64,000 nucleotides of DNA. Origin: Plebeiibacterium marinum (GTDB taxonomy: Bacteria; Bacteroidota; Bacteroidia; Bacteroidales; Marinilabiliaceae). Numbering within the stretch: the stretch's first letter is position 1; the number at the start of each line of letters is the position of its first letter. The stretch covers positions 91,013-155,012 of the forward strand of contig NZ_JAPDPI010000006.1 of assembly GCF_026013615.1 (NCBI RefSeq), given 5' to 3'. The position numbers were made by a program, and so were the translations under genes. Below the pieces are notes generated by a model that was not told the DNA's origin, ran no database searches, and saw nothing but the letters and a program-made list of their open reading frames with translations. Positions 44,941-54,071 of the stretch are shown one piece after another.

Positions 44941-45840
44941 ATGTGGTGGTTATTAGCTGTTATTTCAGCGTTATTTTTGGGTATATATGATGTAGTAAAA
45001 AAAGTTTCTGTAAATAATAATGCAGTATTGCCGGTTTTACTCGTTAGCTCAATAAGTAGCGCAATAATTTATATACCAATATGGGTAGTTTCACATTTCA
45101 ACATCATACCAACAACGCATGATTTTTACATTCCTTCTATAACACTAGCAGAACATGGGAAACTGTTCTTAAAATCGATGATTGTTGTAACATCATGGAT
45201 ATTTTCGTTTTTCGCACTAAAGCATCTTCCCTTAACCATTGTGAGTCCAATCAGGGCAACAGGTCCTTTATGGACTCTTGTTGGAGCCATCATCATCTTT
45301 CAGGAACAACTTTCAACCTATCAGTGGATAGGTATTGTTATAACCCTTGCATTTTTTTACATGTTCTCTATTGCAGGTAAAACAGAAGGGATTTCTTTCA
45401 GAAACAACAAATGGATCTGGTTTATCATATTAGGAACATTATTTGGTGCAGTAAGTGGGTTGTATGATAAATACCTGTTACGCCACATAAACAGGATGGC
45501 TGTGCAGTGTTATTTCACATTTTATCAGGTAATTTTATTTGTTCCTATTGTGCTTACGCTTTGGTGGCCTAAAAGGAAAGAAAACTCTCCATTTATATGG
45601 AGATGGAGTATTCCTTTAATCGGAATTTTTCTGTTAATTGCCGACTTCTTTTACTTCTATGCACTACAAAACCCTGACAGCATGATTTCTATTGTATCCG
45701 CCTTGCGCAGAGGAAGTGTTATTGTAGCTTTTGCATTTGGAGCCTATCTGTTTAAAGAGAAGAATATTAAAACAAAAAGCATATATTTAGGAGGAATATT
45801 AGTTGGAATAGCATTATTAATTTTCGGCACCACTACTTAG
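44941..45840 (+). CDS. EamA/DMT-family transporter
   Basis: The 299-residue protein has ten predicted membrane helices in two EamA repeats. The first (about 1-140) contains LPLTIVSPIRATGPLWTLVGAIIIFQEQLS and the second (about 150-295) LQNPDSMISIVSALRRGSVIVAFAFGAYLFKEKN. Both have the end-of-helix Pro/Ser and F.E.. patterns of drug/metabolite transporters. Substrate is unknown. It precedes the WcaF-like gene by 14 bases, so the two are probably transcribed together. A TAATTTTG box at 44907-44914 may be its -7 element. Confidence 0.85.
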   Translation: MWWLLAVISALFLGIYDVVKKVSVNNNAVLPVLLVSSISSAIIYIPIWVVSHFNIIPTTHDFYIPSITLAEHGKLFLKSMIVVTSWIFSFFALKHLPLTIVSPIRATGPLWTLVGAIIIFQEQLSTYQWIGIVITLAFFYMFSIAGKTEGISFRNNKWIWFIILGTLFGAVSGLYDKYLLRHINRMAVQCYFTFYQVILFVPIVLTLWWPKRKENSPFIWRWSIPLIGIFLLIADFFYFYALQNPDSMISIVSALRRGSVIVAFAFGAYLFKEKNIKTKSIYLGGILVGIALLIFGTTT

Positions 45841-45854
45841 TACATAAAAACACC

Positions 45855-46403
45855 ATGAATTCAGTTGATTTATCACAATACGACAACAGTTGGTATAATC
45901 CAGGAGGGTTCTTTAAAAGGACATTATGGTATTTTACCAATATAATATTTTTTATTAATCCCTTAAATCCTTCTTCTGGCATTAAAAAGAAGTTGCTGAA
46001 ACTTTTTGGTGCAAAAATAGAAAAGGGAGTGGTCATAAAACCCGGTGTCAATATCAAATACCCATGGAAATTATCCATTGGCGAAAATACGTGGATAGGT
46101 GAAAATGTCTGGATCGACAACCTTGACAATGTAAGAATTGGAAAAAATTGTTGCTTGTCGCAAGGGGTTTTAATACTCTGCGGAAACCATGACTATAAAA
46201 AACCAACTTTCGATTTAATAATTGGCACTATAATTTTTGAAGACGGGGTTTGGATCGGAGCTCAATCTACGGTAACACTGAATTCAATATGCAAAAGCCA
46301 TTCTGTGCTAGCAACACAGTCTGTATTATCTGGCACAATGGATGCCTATTCCATTTACAGGGGTAACCCTGCCACCAAAACCAGAGACAGGGTTATTAAT
46401 TGA
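45855..46403 (+). CDS. WcaF-like hexapeptide-repeat acetyltransferase
   Basis: The 182-residue protein begins with the WcaF-type block YDNSWYNPGGFFKRTLWYFTNIIFF, and continues into left-handed beta-helix hexads (IKPGVNIKYPWKLSIGENTWIGENVWIDNLDNVRIGKNCCLSQGVLILCGNHDY). The catalytic His is likely that in GNHDY. Family members acetylate sugars of exopolysaccharide (colanic acid) units. No other polysaccharide genes are adjacent in this window, so the acceptor is unknown. It is co-linear with the EamA permease, which might export or import a related compound (speculative). Confidence 0.85.
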   Translation: MNSVDLSQYDNSWYNPGGFFKRTLWYFTNIIFFINPLNPSSGIKKKLLKLFGAKIEKGVVIKPGVNIKYPWKLSIGENTWIGENVWIDNLDNVRIGKNCCLSQGVLILCGNHDYKKPTFDLIIGTIIFEDGVWIGAQSTVTLNSICKSHSVLATQSVLSGTMDAYSIYRGNPATKTRDRVIN

Positions 46404-46546
46404 TATATCAAAAGTTGATTATATAAGCTTACACATCTTCTATCACAAGGCTATTTTTTTTAAAACATTATATTTTAGTAAAACAACCATTTTTTCTTCA
46501 TAACACACCCCACTCCGTAACAGATACACCAGCAATACCGCTTCGC

Positions 46547-46584
46547 GGTTAAAAAGCGGTTAAATTCAGTTAAGGAAAGGTTAA
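46547..46584 (+). promoter_or_regulatory. Four phased (G/A)GTTAA direct repeats upstream of a two-component system
   Basis: GGTTAA at 46547, GGTTAA at 46558, AGTTAA at 46568 and GGTTAA at 46579 are spaced 11, 10 and 11 bases, one helical turn each. OmpR-family regulators bind such direct repeats, and one is encoded in the downstream operon. A TATATTTA (46612-46619), one base from TANNTTTG, could be the -7 box, placing the repeats in an activator position. Confidence 0.6.
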
Positions 46585-46648
46585 AGTAAAAATATACTTC
46601 TGAATTTGATATATATTTACATCATTAACAAGAAGTACGACAGCATCG

Positions 46649-48280
46649 ATGAAAAAAAAGTCATTAACAGGATTAGTAGCCTTAATGGGAATTTCATTAC
46701 TTGGAATTATTCTTGTTCAATTTTTATGGATGAACAATGCAATACAAGTTCAAAATGAAAGATTTGCAGTAACCATCTACGACGCCTTGAATGCTACAGT
46801 CCAAAGGGTTCAAAAAGAACAAGATGCCAACTTCTTCATCCAACAGTTTTTCCCGGGCTCAGGCACACCAATCACAGAACCTGATACCAAATCCAATTCT
46901 TCACAAATTCCATATTTTCCACAACCGGGATTAGAGAATAAGGATATTCTGGACAACATCATCCAAAACCAGGAAAGAAAAAGAACTAATTTACAAAACG
47001 GAACGTTTGAGGCTCATATCGAATTTAAAACTAATGGTGAACCCAAACAAGTAGTAATTACCCAGGAAAATATAGACATAAACAATGCCGATGATGTAAA
47101 AGTAGTTGAACGGGTTATTTCAAATATGGAGGATTCCATCAAAAGGATTATGGGCAATTCTGGCAGCAATGATATGCTAAGCATGTTTAACCAGCTAAGT
47201 TACGAATTCAATATGCGTAGCTCAAATCCTTTTAATCGGATAGATACCGAGAACTTAACCCGAATTTTGGATTATGAACTAAACGCCAGAGGAATTGATA
47301 TTCAATATGAATATGGGATTTTGAATAGAAACAACGGCAAATTAACAAACATATATTCAAAAGAATATTATAAAGATAATAGTGATTTTAAATATGTTGC
47401 AAACCTGTTTCCTAATGACATTATGAGAAGCTGGTCCCCTTTGGCATTAGATATATACTTTCCCCATCAGAGTCAGTTTATTTTTAAATCATTGGGATTA
47501 CTATTTGGATCATCATTACTTTTCACGCTTTTTATTTTAGTTACTTTCTTTTTCACCATACGAATCATCCTTAACCAAAAGAAATTATCTGAAATAAAAT
47601 CGGATTTCATCAATAATATGACACATGAATTTAAAACTCCAATAGCTACAATCAACCTGGCAACTGATAATATTGCAAATCCTATGATCTTAAACAAACC
47701 GGAACATATTTCGCCTTTTTTGAAAATAATAAAGGAAGAGAACAAAAGGATGAACAACCAGGTTGAAAGGGTTTTACAGATGTCTCTTATTGAGAAAAGA
47801 GATTTTCAGCTTATGCCAACAAAAATTGATCTTCATCTTTTAATCAACGACGCCGTTACTAAAATGCAACTATTGGCAGAACAAAAATCTGCAGTTATTT
47901 CAAGTCACTTAAAGGCAGACTTTACCATATTCAATGTCGACGAGGTCCACTTTACCAATGTAATTGTTAATTTACTGGAGAATGCTTTAAAGTACTCCAA
48001 AGAGAATCCCGTCATTGATATCATCACCCAAAACACCAAAACAGGTATTGAGATAAAGGTGAGAGATAATGGAATTGGGATGACTAAAGAACAGCAGGCC
48101 AAAGCTTTTGAAAAGTTTTTTAGAGCTACTAAAGGCAACATCCACAATATAAAAGGTTTTGGACTGGGTTTAAGCTATGTAAAGGCAATTATGACACAGC
48201 ACAATGGTAATATATTTGTAAAAAGCAAATTAGGAGAAGGTTCAGAATTTAAACTATATTTACCTTTTGACAACCATTAA
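46649..48280 (+). CDS. Sensor histidine kinase
   Basis: The 543-residue kinase has membrane helices at about 10-28 and 278-303 that enclose a periplasmic sensor region (about 30-275) of no recognised family. The HisKA domain has NNMTHEFKTPIATINLATDNI, phospho-acceptor H326. The ATPase domain contains NLLENALKYS (N-box), VRDNGIGM (G1), and GFGLGLSYV (G2). There is no HAMP domain. The OmpR-type regulator follows after 61 bases and is its presumed partner. Direct repeats upstream suggest autoregulation. This kinase/regulator arrangement is common in Bacteroidota and includes RprXY-like systems. Confidence 0.88.
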   Translation: MKKKSLTGLVALMGISLLGIILVQFLWMNNAIQVQNERFAVTIYDALNATVQRVQKEQDANFFIQQFFPGSGTPITEPDTKSNSSQIPYFPQPGLENKDILDNIIQNQERKRTNLQNGTFEAHIEFKTNGEPKQVVITQENIDINNADDVKVVERVISNMEDSIKRIMGNSGSNDMLSMFNQLSYEFNMRSSNPFNRIDTENLTRILDYELNARGIDIQYEYGILNRNNGKLTNIYSKEYYKDNSDFKYVANLFPNDIMRSWSPLALDIYFPHQSQFIFKSLGLLFGSSLLFTLFILVTFFFTIRIILNQKKLSEIKSDFINNMTHEFKTPIATINLATDNIANPMILNKPEHISPFLKIIKEENKRMNNQVERVLQMSLIEKRDFQLMPTKIDLHLLINDAVTKMQLLAEQKSAVISSHLKADFTIFNVDEVHFTNVIVNLLENALKYSKENPVIDIITQNTKTGIEIKVRDNGIGMTKEQQAKAFEKFFRATKGNIHNIKGFGLGLSYVKAIMTQHNGNIFVKSKLGEGSEFKLYLPFDNH

Positions 48281-48341
48281 TTAGTATTACATACAGTTCA
48301 AATAACATCATTATAAATTCTAAACATAAATTTAAACTATC

Positions 48342-49040
48342 ATGAACAACAAGAAAAAAGTTTTTATGGTTGAGGACGACCAAAATTTTGGCACTGTCAT
48401 GAAGTCTTATCTGGAGATTAACGGTTTTGATGTTACCTGGATAAAAGATGGAATTAACGCCATGAAAACTTTTGTTGTAGGCCATTTTGACATTTGCATT
48501 CTGGACGTGATGCTGCCCAACGTTGATGGATTTACCATTGGGAAACAAATTAAGGAAAAGGAAGATACAATTCCTTTAATATTTTTGACAGCAAAAACAT
48601 TAAAAGAAGATGTTTTACAAGGCTTTGGCATAGGTGCCGATGATTATGTTACCAAACCCTTTGATTCAGAAATTTTAATTGCAAAGATCAACGCCATTTT
48701 AAACAGGAGCTCATATAAGGACGCAGATGAAACTCCCAGCTCATTCACCCTGGGTTGTATTGAGTTTAATTTTGAATTACGAACTCTAACATCTCCGAAA
48801 GGTGTGCACCAGCTATCACCCAAAGAAGCAGAGTTGCTCAAACTATTATGCATAGATATGAACAAAGTAATGCCCCGGGAAAAAGCATTAAATTCTATCT
48901 GGGGTGAAAACAGTTATTTTACAACAAGGAGTATGGATGTTTATATTACAAAACTCAGGAAATATCTAAAAGCAGAACCTAAAATAGAGATTGTGAACAT
49001 TCATGGAAGTGGTTATTTACTGAGACTTAAAGAAGAATAA
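48342..49040 (+). CDS. OmpR-family response regulator
   Basis: The receiver domain (1-120) has acidic E11/D12/D13, phospho-acceptor D55 (ICILDVMLP), T84-type switch and K105 (DYVTKPF). The DNA-binding domain (about 135-232) is a winged helix of the Trans_reg_C type (LTSPKGVHQLSPKEAELLKLL ... RSMDVYITKLRKYLK ... IVNIHGSGYLL). It is paired with the kinase upstream. The four phased repeats at 46547-46584 are a plausible binding site. It is convergent with the unknown gene that ends one base away, with no terminator hairpin between. Confidence 0.9.
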   Translation: MNNKKKVFMVEDDQNFGTVMKSYLEINGFDVTWIKDGINAMKTFVVGHFDICILDVMLPNVDGFTIGKQIKEKEDTIPLIFLTAKTLKEDVLQGFGIGADDYVTKPFDSEILIAKINAILNRSSYKDADETPSSFTLGCIEFNFELRTLTSPKGVHQLSPKEAELLKLLCIDMNKVMPREKALNSIWGENSYFTTRSMDVYITKLRKYLKAEPKIEIVNIHGSGYLLRLKEE

Positions 49041-49041
49041 T

Positions 49042-49953
49042 TCAATCTTCAGAATAGGCAACATCTTCAACACACCCTTTTATATCGGACGATATACCCA
49101 TGATTTTTAACAACTTAAAAGAACTCAACTCAGGGCAATATAACGGTATACGATATTTGGGATTCAGAATATACACCATATTATCCTGTATTAATATTTC
49201 AATTGGTAAAGATGGAAGACATTCTACACCAACCATTTCAAGAATATCTTTTTCTAACCCGACATCTGAGCCAAAAGATATTCCGAGTACAGCAATTTCT
49301 TTATCTTCAAAACTCAATTCATATACCAATTTTAAATTTGCAGCTCCATTCATTATGTTTTGCCTTACTACAGTATAGGCCTCAAGGTACTCATCAAATC
49401 CTTCAAATTTCACCACATCTGAAAACCTGGCCATTGTAGGTAAAAATCGATAATCGCTTAGTTCACCAACTGACATATCGTGTCCATACATAACCGGCGA
49501 TTCTGAAAACCCTGACAGGGCATCCAGTGCCATTGAATCTATTTTAGAAGTCATAAATTCAACTTCTTCAGTATTAACTTTACTATTAAAAAAAGCCTTA
49601 ATAAAATAATCAGGATTCAACATTGTAATTGATGAACCGTGACCATTACCTATAATTCCAATTCTCATTGTTGATCCAAAAGCAGTTTTATCTCCAATAC
49701 CCGTAGCCATACTCGTAAGCTCATCACAGGTAAAAACAATAACTTTTAACGAATCACTATTGGCAGGGTTATACATACCCAATATTTGAAAGTTGTTTGC
49801 CAACAGGGCTTTAGTTATATCAGAAGTTAGTTCGGTTACTGTTTTATTATAATAACCAAACCTATAAAAGGGTTTAATACCATAAACCAATACTTGAAAT
49901 GCTATAAAGAACAAGATTATTAGAACCCTATATTTAATATTACTTTTTTTCAC
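49042..49953 (-). CDS. Exported protein of unknown function, DUF302-like segment
   Basis: One N-terminal hydrophobic segment (about 9-25) could be a signal anchor. The region KALLANNFQILGMYNP with KVIVFTCDELTSMATG, AFGSTMRIGIIG and LNPDYFIKAFF resembles an exported family seen in proteobacteria (AAGFEVVGTYSPYP..., VVTNEEL, GGFGA..RV, TNP.YMAN.Y) that loosely relates to DUF302; this is from memory and uncertain. The C-terminal half is alpha/beta without known motif. The gene overlaps no other and is convergent with the two-component operon. Confidence 0.5.
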   Translation of the reverse strand: MKKSNIKYRVLIILFFIAFQVLVYGIKPFYRFGYYNKTVTELTSDITKALLANNFQILGMYNPANSDSLKVIVFTCDELTSMATGIGDKTAFGSTMRIGIIGNGHGSSITMLNPDYFIKAFFNSKVNTEEVEFMTSKIDSMALDALSGFSESPVMYGHDMSVGELSDYRFLPTMARFSDVVKFEGFDEYLEAYTVVRQNIMNGAANLKLVYELSFEDKEIAVLGISFGSDVGLEKDILEMVGVECLPSLPIEILIQDNMVYILNPKYRIPLYCPELSSFKLLKIMGISSDIKGCVEDVAYSED

Positions 49954-50065
49954 TGCCCCAAGTATTTATTCTGTTACAAGTTAGTAAAGAAATTTAAAAT
50001 TAACACTCTTTAACATTATAAAATAGTGAAGAATTTTCTAATCCACGCAACCTGTACTTTTCCTT

Positions 50066-51163
50066 TTACCTTCGCTTATTAAGTTTTTGTCGCACCTGAT
50101 AAATTAACACACCTTGCTTTTTACCCTTTAGTTTGATAGTACCTACTTCCTTAAAAGCAAATTCTTTTCTGTCCTCAAACGACTCATATAAAACGCCAGA
50201 TATTAGTAAATCCTGCTTATACTCATTACACATGGATTCTATGCGGGCTGCCGTATTAATCGTATCCCCATTATAAGAAATATCCCTGCGTATAGTTCCC
50301 ACCTGTAGCACCATTACTTTACCTACATGCAAACCTGCTTTAAACTTAGGAACATCACCATACCTTCTTTTGTAATATCGCCCCCTGCGTTCAACAACCC
50401 GCAAAAAGGAATAAAACGCTTTAATACAATTTAAATTTTTCACCCCCTGCCTGACATTCCAGGAAATAATAGCCCCATCCCCTAAATACTGATACACTTC
50501 ACCATGATAATTATATATCATCGACATATCATTAAAAACATCCTGAACAAGACGACTGAATTTTTCATGTCCCAGGCGTTCAGCTATAGTAGTAGAAGAT
50601 TTCATATCGATAAACATAAAAATCTTCTTTTCTTCATAAGGTTTATTCAACATGCCAAAAAACCAGCTGAAAAAATTGGTCACCCCAATCTTTTTTCTCA
50701 TTTCTTTAAAAGAATTGTTTGCGATGCATGCCAAATAAAAGTAAGCCAGAAACCGAAGATGTTCAAGCTGCAGTTCTGGCATTTTAGCTAATACTGCTTT
50801 ATAATCCCCAAACACCGCAATATCTACCGTTTTGTTTGCCGCCAAAAATAATATTACAAAGGCCAGAATAAAGTACAACAGGGATTTAAGAAATATCATT
50901 GACCTTATTGGAGAGAACCGCATCATCCTATCCGAGAACAACATATCTAAAACAGTAAACAAAACCGTAACAGATACAGCAAGAAATATGGTATTTGAGT
51001 ATATAGAATCTACAGAAAGCAGATTAAAATAGTTTACAAAAATAGATTGGTTACCTGTCAAAAACACATAAAAGAACAATGCAAAATTCCAAAACAATAA
51101 ATGATACCTGAAGGAACCAAATATTTTGCTAAACCATATCTTTATTTTCTCTTTTAAAAACAT
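50066..51163 (-). CDS. Membrane-bound class III adenylate/guanylate cyclase
   Basis: From the ATG at 51163 the protein has 365 residues; the upstream ATG at 51193 adds a short extension. Four membrane helices (about 18-140) precede the cyclase domain (about 178-355). The metal-binding Asp residues are D186 (MFIDMKSST) and D229 (YLGDGAIISW), and the transition-state block is TINTAARIESM, with N and R present. HVGKVMVLQVG is another conserved strand. The domain should make cAMP or cGMP, or act as a nucleotide sensor. Specificity residues were not resolved. Cyclic-nucleotide-binding proteins are not seen nearby. Confidence 0.87.
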   Translation of the reverse strand: MFLKEKIKIWFSKIFGSFRYHLLFWNFALFFYVFLTGNQSIFVNYFNLLSVDSIYSNTIFLAVSVTVLFTVLDMLFSDRMMRFSPIRSMIFLKSLLYFILAFVILFLAANKTVDIAVFGDYKAVLAKMPELQLEHLRFLAYFYLACIANNSFKEMRKKIGVTNFFSWFFGMLNKPYEEKKIFMFIDMKSSTTIAERLGHEKFSRLVQDVFNDMSMIYNYHGEVYQYLGDGAIISWNVRQGVKNLNCIKAFYSFLRVVERRGRYYKRRYGDVPKFKAGLHVGKVMVLQVGTIRRDISYNGDTINTAARIESMCNEYKQDLLISGVLYESFEDRKEFAFKEVGTIKLKGKKQGVLIYQVRQKLNKRR

Positions 51164-51253
51164 ACTAATTATAGATACACAGACCCAAAACAACCGCTAT
51201 AAAGATTACTAAAAACACTGGTTTTGGTTACAAAAAAACACTAGTTTTTATCA

Positions 51254-51288
51254 ACAAAAAAAGCCGTCCAAATTTAATTGAACGGCTA
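51254..51288 (-). terminator. Intrinsic terminator after htpG
   Basis: AGCCGT (51262-51267) pairs with ACGGCT (51282-51287), with seven T following on the minus strand. It lies 25 bases after the htpG stop. Confidence 0.75.
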
Positions 51289-51312
51289 ATAAATATGATA
51301 ACATCTGAAAAT

Positions 51313-53367
51313 CTATATCAGATCAATGCTTCTCTTTACAAACTTTGTCAGGGCTTCACCCTTTAGCATATTATTTGAAAGAAGAGCTAAATCAATAAGC
51401 TGAGATACTAATTTATTATCGGTACTGAAACCACTTAATATTTCAGTTTTCTTAGTGTTCAATTCACTAATCTTCTTATCTACATCTGCTAATTCATCTT
51501 TCTGTACCTGTGGAACTTCTTCATCCTTTTTACCTTCTTTAGCTTTTTCAAGTTCCTGACGTTTCCCGTTCAAGCTTTCTATTTTGCTACGAACCGAATT
51601 CACCTGCTCCCCTACTTTTTCATTTTTATCAGACAAGATGCGCTCAACCAAAGGATGATTTTCATTTACCACTAACTGGTAACTATCAGGCATTTCACCG
51701 TAGAAGTTCATTCCACCTCCCTGCATAGCACTCATCTCTTTCATTCGACGCATAAACTCTTGCTGAGTGATAATTGCCGGATTAGCATCTGCTCCCATAG
51801 CTTCAAAAGTAACAATAAAGTTCATTTTGTCGGTACTTGGTACCTGTGCCGAGAAAACAGAAGTAAGGTCGTCCTTATCGCCAGATGAAAGCTTTGACTC
51901 AAGCGTATTTTCTTTAGGTATCAGTTTTTCAGCCACATCACCATCAACACGAACAAAACGAGATTTTTCAAACTTCTGCTCCAATTGGTTTATAAAATGG
52001 GAATCTAACTGACCATCCATTTCCAATACATCATAGCCTTTTGCTTTAGCGCCTTCGATAAAACTATGTTGTTCTTCTACATTTGTAGTATATAAATAAA
52101 CCAACTGCTTATCCTTATCTGTTTGGTTTTCTTTTATAATATCTTTATACTCATCAAATGTAAAATACTTTCCATCCGTATTTTTAAACAGATAAAACTT
52201 CTGAGCTTTATCATAGAACTTCTCTTCTGTAAGCATTCCATACTCAATGAACAACTTTAAAGAATCCCATTTTTCTTCAAATCCTTTTCTGTCATTCTTA
52301 AAAATTTCAGCTAAACGATCCGCCACTTTTTTTGTAATGTGGTTCGAAATCTTTTTCACGTTACCATCAGCCTGAAGATAAGACCTGGAAACATTCAACG
52401 GAATATCCGGCGAATCCAATACTCCATGCAACAAAGTAAGAAATTCAGGTACAATATTCTCTACAGAATCAGTAATGAATACCTGATTGCTGTATAACTG
52501 AATCTTATTCTTTTGAACCTCAACGTTGTTTTTGATTTTTGGGAAATATAAAATCCCAGTAAGATTGAAGGGATAATCAACATTCAAGTGAATATTAAAA
52601 ATCGGATCTTCGCTCATTGGATACAAATCCCTATAGAACTTATTGTAGTCCTCGTCTTTTAAGTCTGCCGGTTTTTTAGTCCAAAGAGGGTTTGTTTCAT
52701 TAACCACATTATCCTCTTCCAACTCTACTTCCTTACCATCTTTCCATTCTGTTTTTTTACCAAAAGCTACCTCAACAGGTAAGAAACGACAGTATTTATT
52801 CAACAAGCGAGTAATCTCTGCTTTTTCAAGAAACTGTTTATTCTCGTCATCTATATAAAGCACAATATCAGTACCTCTATCGTCCTTTTTAATATCCTCA
52901 AGAGTATACTCAGGACTACCATCGCACGACCATTTTACAGCCTGAGCACCTTCCTGGTGAGATAAAGTTTGAATCTCAACTTTTTTTGCCACCATAAAAG
53001 AAGAATAGAATCCAAGACCAAAATGACCAATGATTGCATTGGCATCATTTTTATATTTATCAAGAAATTCTTCAGCTCCGGAAAAAGCAATTTGGTTAAT
53101 ATACTTATCAATTTCCTCGGCTGTCATACCAACACCTCTATCAGAGATTGTTAAAGTTTTTTTCTTTTCGTCAATTGTAACTTTAACTTTTAACTCTCCC
53201 ATTTCACCTTTAAACTCACCAACACTGGCAAGTGTCTTTAATTTTTGGGAAGCATCTACGGCATTGGAAACCAACTCTCGCAGGAATATTTCATGATCTG
53301 AATAAAGGAATTTTTTAATGATGGGGAAAATGTTTTCGGATGTAACCCCAATATGACCCTTTGACAT
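51313..53367 (-). CDS. htpG: Chaperone protein HtpG (Hsp90)
   Basis: The 684-residue protein is a full-length bacterial Hsp90. The N-terminal ATPase domain has FLRELVSNAVDASQKL, DRGVGMTAEEI and GHFGLGFYSSFMVA; the middle domain includes NVSRSYLQ and the substrate-binding region; the dimerisation domain follows. Residues 540-640 contain a Lys/Glu-rich segment (KRQELEKAKEGKKDEEVPQ) seen in Bacteroidota HtpG. It assists folding and heat-stress survival in the cytoplasm. It is monocistronic, with a terminator downstream. Confidence 0.95.
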   Translation of the reverse strand: MSKGHIGVTSENIFPIIKKFLYSDHEIFLRELVSNAVDASQKLKTLASVGEFKGEMGELKVKVTIDEKKKTLTISDRGVGMTAEEIDKYINQIAFSGAEEFLDKYKNDANAIIGHFGLGFYSSFMVAKKVEIQTLSHQEGAQAVKWSCDGSPEYTLEDIKKDDRGTDIVLYIDDENKQFLEKAEITRLLNKYCRFLPVEVAFGKKTEWKDGKEVELEEDNVVNETNPLWTKKPADLKDEDYNKFYRDLYPMSEDPIFNIHLNVDYPFNLTGILYFPKIKNNVEVQKNKIQLYSNQVFITDSVENIVPEFLTLLHGVLDSPDIPLNVSRSYLQADGNVKKISNHITKKVADRLAEIFKNDRKGFEEKWDSLKLFIEYGMLTEEKFYDKAQKFYLFKNTDGKYFTFDEYKDIIKENQTDKDKQLVYLYTTNVEEQHSFIEGAKAKGYDVLEMDGQLDSHFINQLEQKFEKSRFVRVDGDVAEKLIPKENTLESKLSSGDKDDLTSVFSAQVPSTDKMNFIVTFEAMGADANPAIITQQEFMRRMKEMSAMQGGGMNFYGEMPDSYQLVVNENHPLVERILSDKNEKVGEQVNSVRSKIESLNGKRQELEKAKEGKKDEEVPQVQKDELADVDKKISELNTKKTEILSGFSTDNKLVSQLIDLALLSNNMLKGEALTKFVKRSIDLI

Positions 53368-53551
53368 AGTATAATTGTTTTTTATGATTAAACTAAATTA
53401 TCGCCCGCAACTTTTCAAACCCTGTGCCAAATACTATTTGATGCCAGAAAGACAGAAATTGTGACAAAGCCATGTCAATACTACATTTTAAATGACACAA
53501 TAACATTGAAAAGAATATCGCTAATATTTCAAACCACAACTCAACAAAATA

Positions 53552-53589
53552 AAAAAGCCCAATTGCATATAATATGCAACTGGGCTTTT
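53552..53589. terminator. Strong bidirectional terminator between glnK and htpG
   Basis: AAAAGCCCA-TTGCATAT and ATATGCAA-TGGGCTTTT form a stem of about 17 bp with one mismatch and an AAT loop, with A and T tracts on the two sides. It ends the amtB-glnK transcript 29 bases after the glnK stop. Confidence 0.85.
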
Positions 53590-53617
53590 GGTTTAGATTA
53601 GAGTATAAATCTCTACT

Positions 53618-53968
53618 TTATATAGCTGAGCTTCCTCGTTCTTCGGTGCGGATACGGATACATTGTTCAAGGGGTGTTACAAATATCTTTCCGTCACCTA
53701 CCTCACCTTCATGTCCATTATGTGATTTAGCTCCAGTTATAATAGCATTTACTGTTGTGTCAACATACTTTTCGTTAACCGCAATTTCGAGACGCATTTT
53801 AGGCGTAAGGTTTGGAATAACCTCTTTACCACGATACACCTCTTTACGAATTTGATTTCCATGCCCCGATACACGGCTTACTGTTAAGCGGGTAATACCT
53901 GCCTGAATCAAGGATTCCCTAACCTGGTCAAGCTGATATTCTCTTATAATTGCTGTTATTAATTTCAT
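53618..53968 (-). CDS. glnK: PII nitrogen regulatory protein
   Basis: From the ATG at 53968 (MKLITAIIREYQLDQVRESL) the protein has 116 residues and the typical PII fold. B-loop GEVGDGKIFV and C-terminal IRIRTEERG are conserved. The T-loop reads GHGNQIRKEVYRGKEVIPNLTPK: Tyr51, the uridylylated residue in E. coli GlnB, is replaced by Val, and the B-loop region is about five residues longer (AKSHNGHEGEVGDGK). PII senses ATP/ADP and 2-oxoglutarate and plugs AmtB. It is the second gene of the amtB-glnK operon. Confidence 0.92.
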   Translation of the reverse strand: MKLITAIIREYQLDQVRESLIQAGITRLTVSRVSGHGNQIRKEVYRGKEVIPNLTPKMRLEIAVNEKYVDTTVNAIITGAKSHNGHEGEVGDGKIFVTPLEQCIRIRTEERGSSAI

Positions 53969-54071
53969 TATTTTCACTTTTAGTATCAAGTATCAAGCAT
54001 CAAATATTAAGATAAAAATACATAATACATTCAACTATCACCTGATAATTTAATACTTAAAATAACATTCA

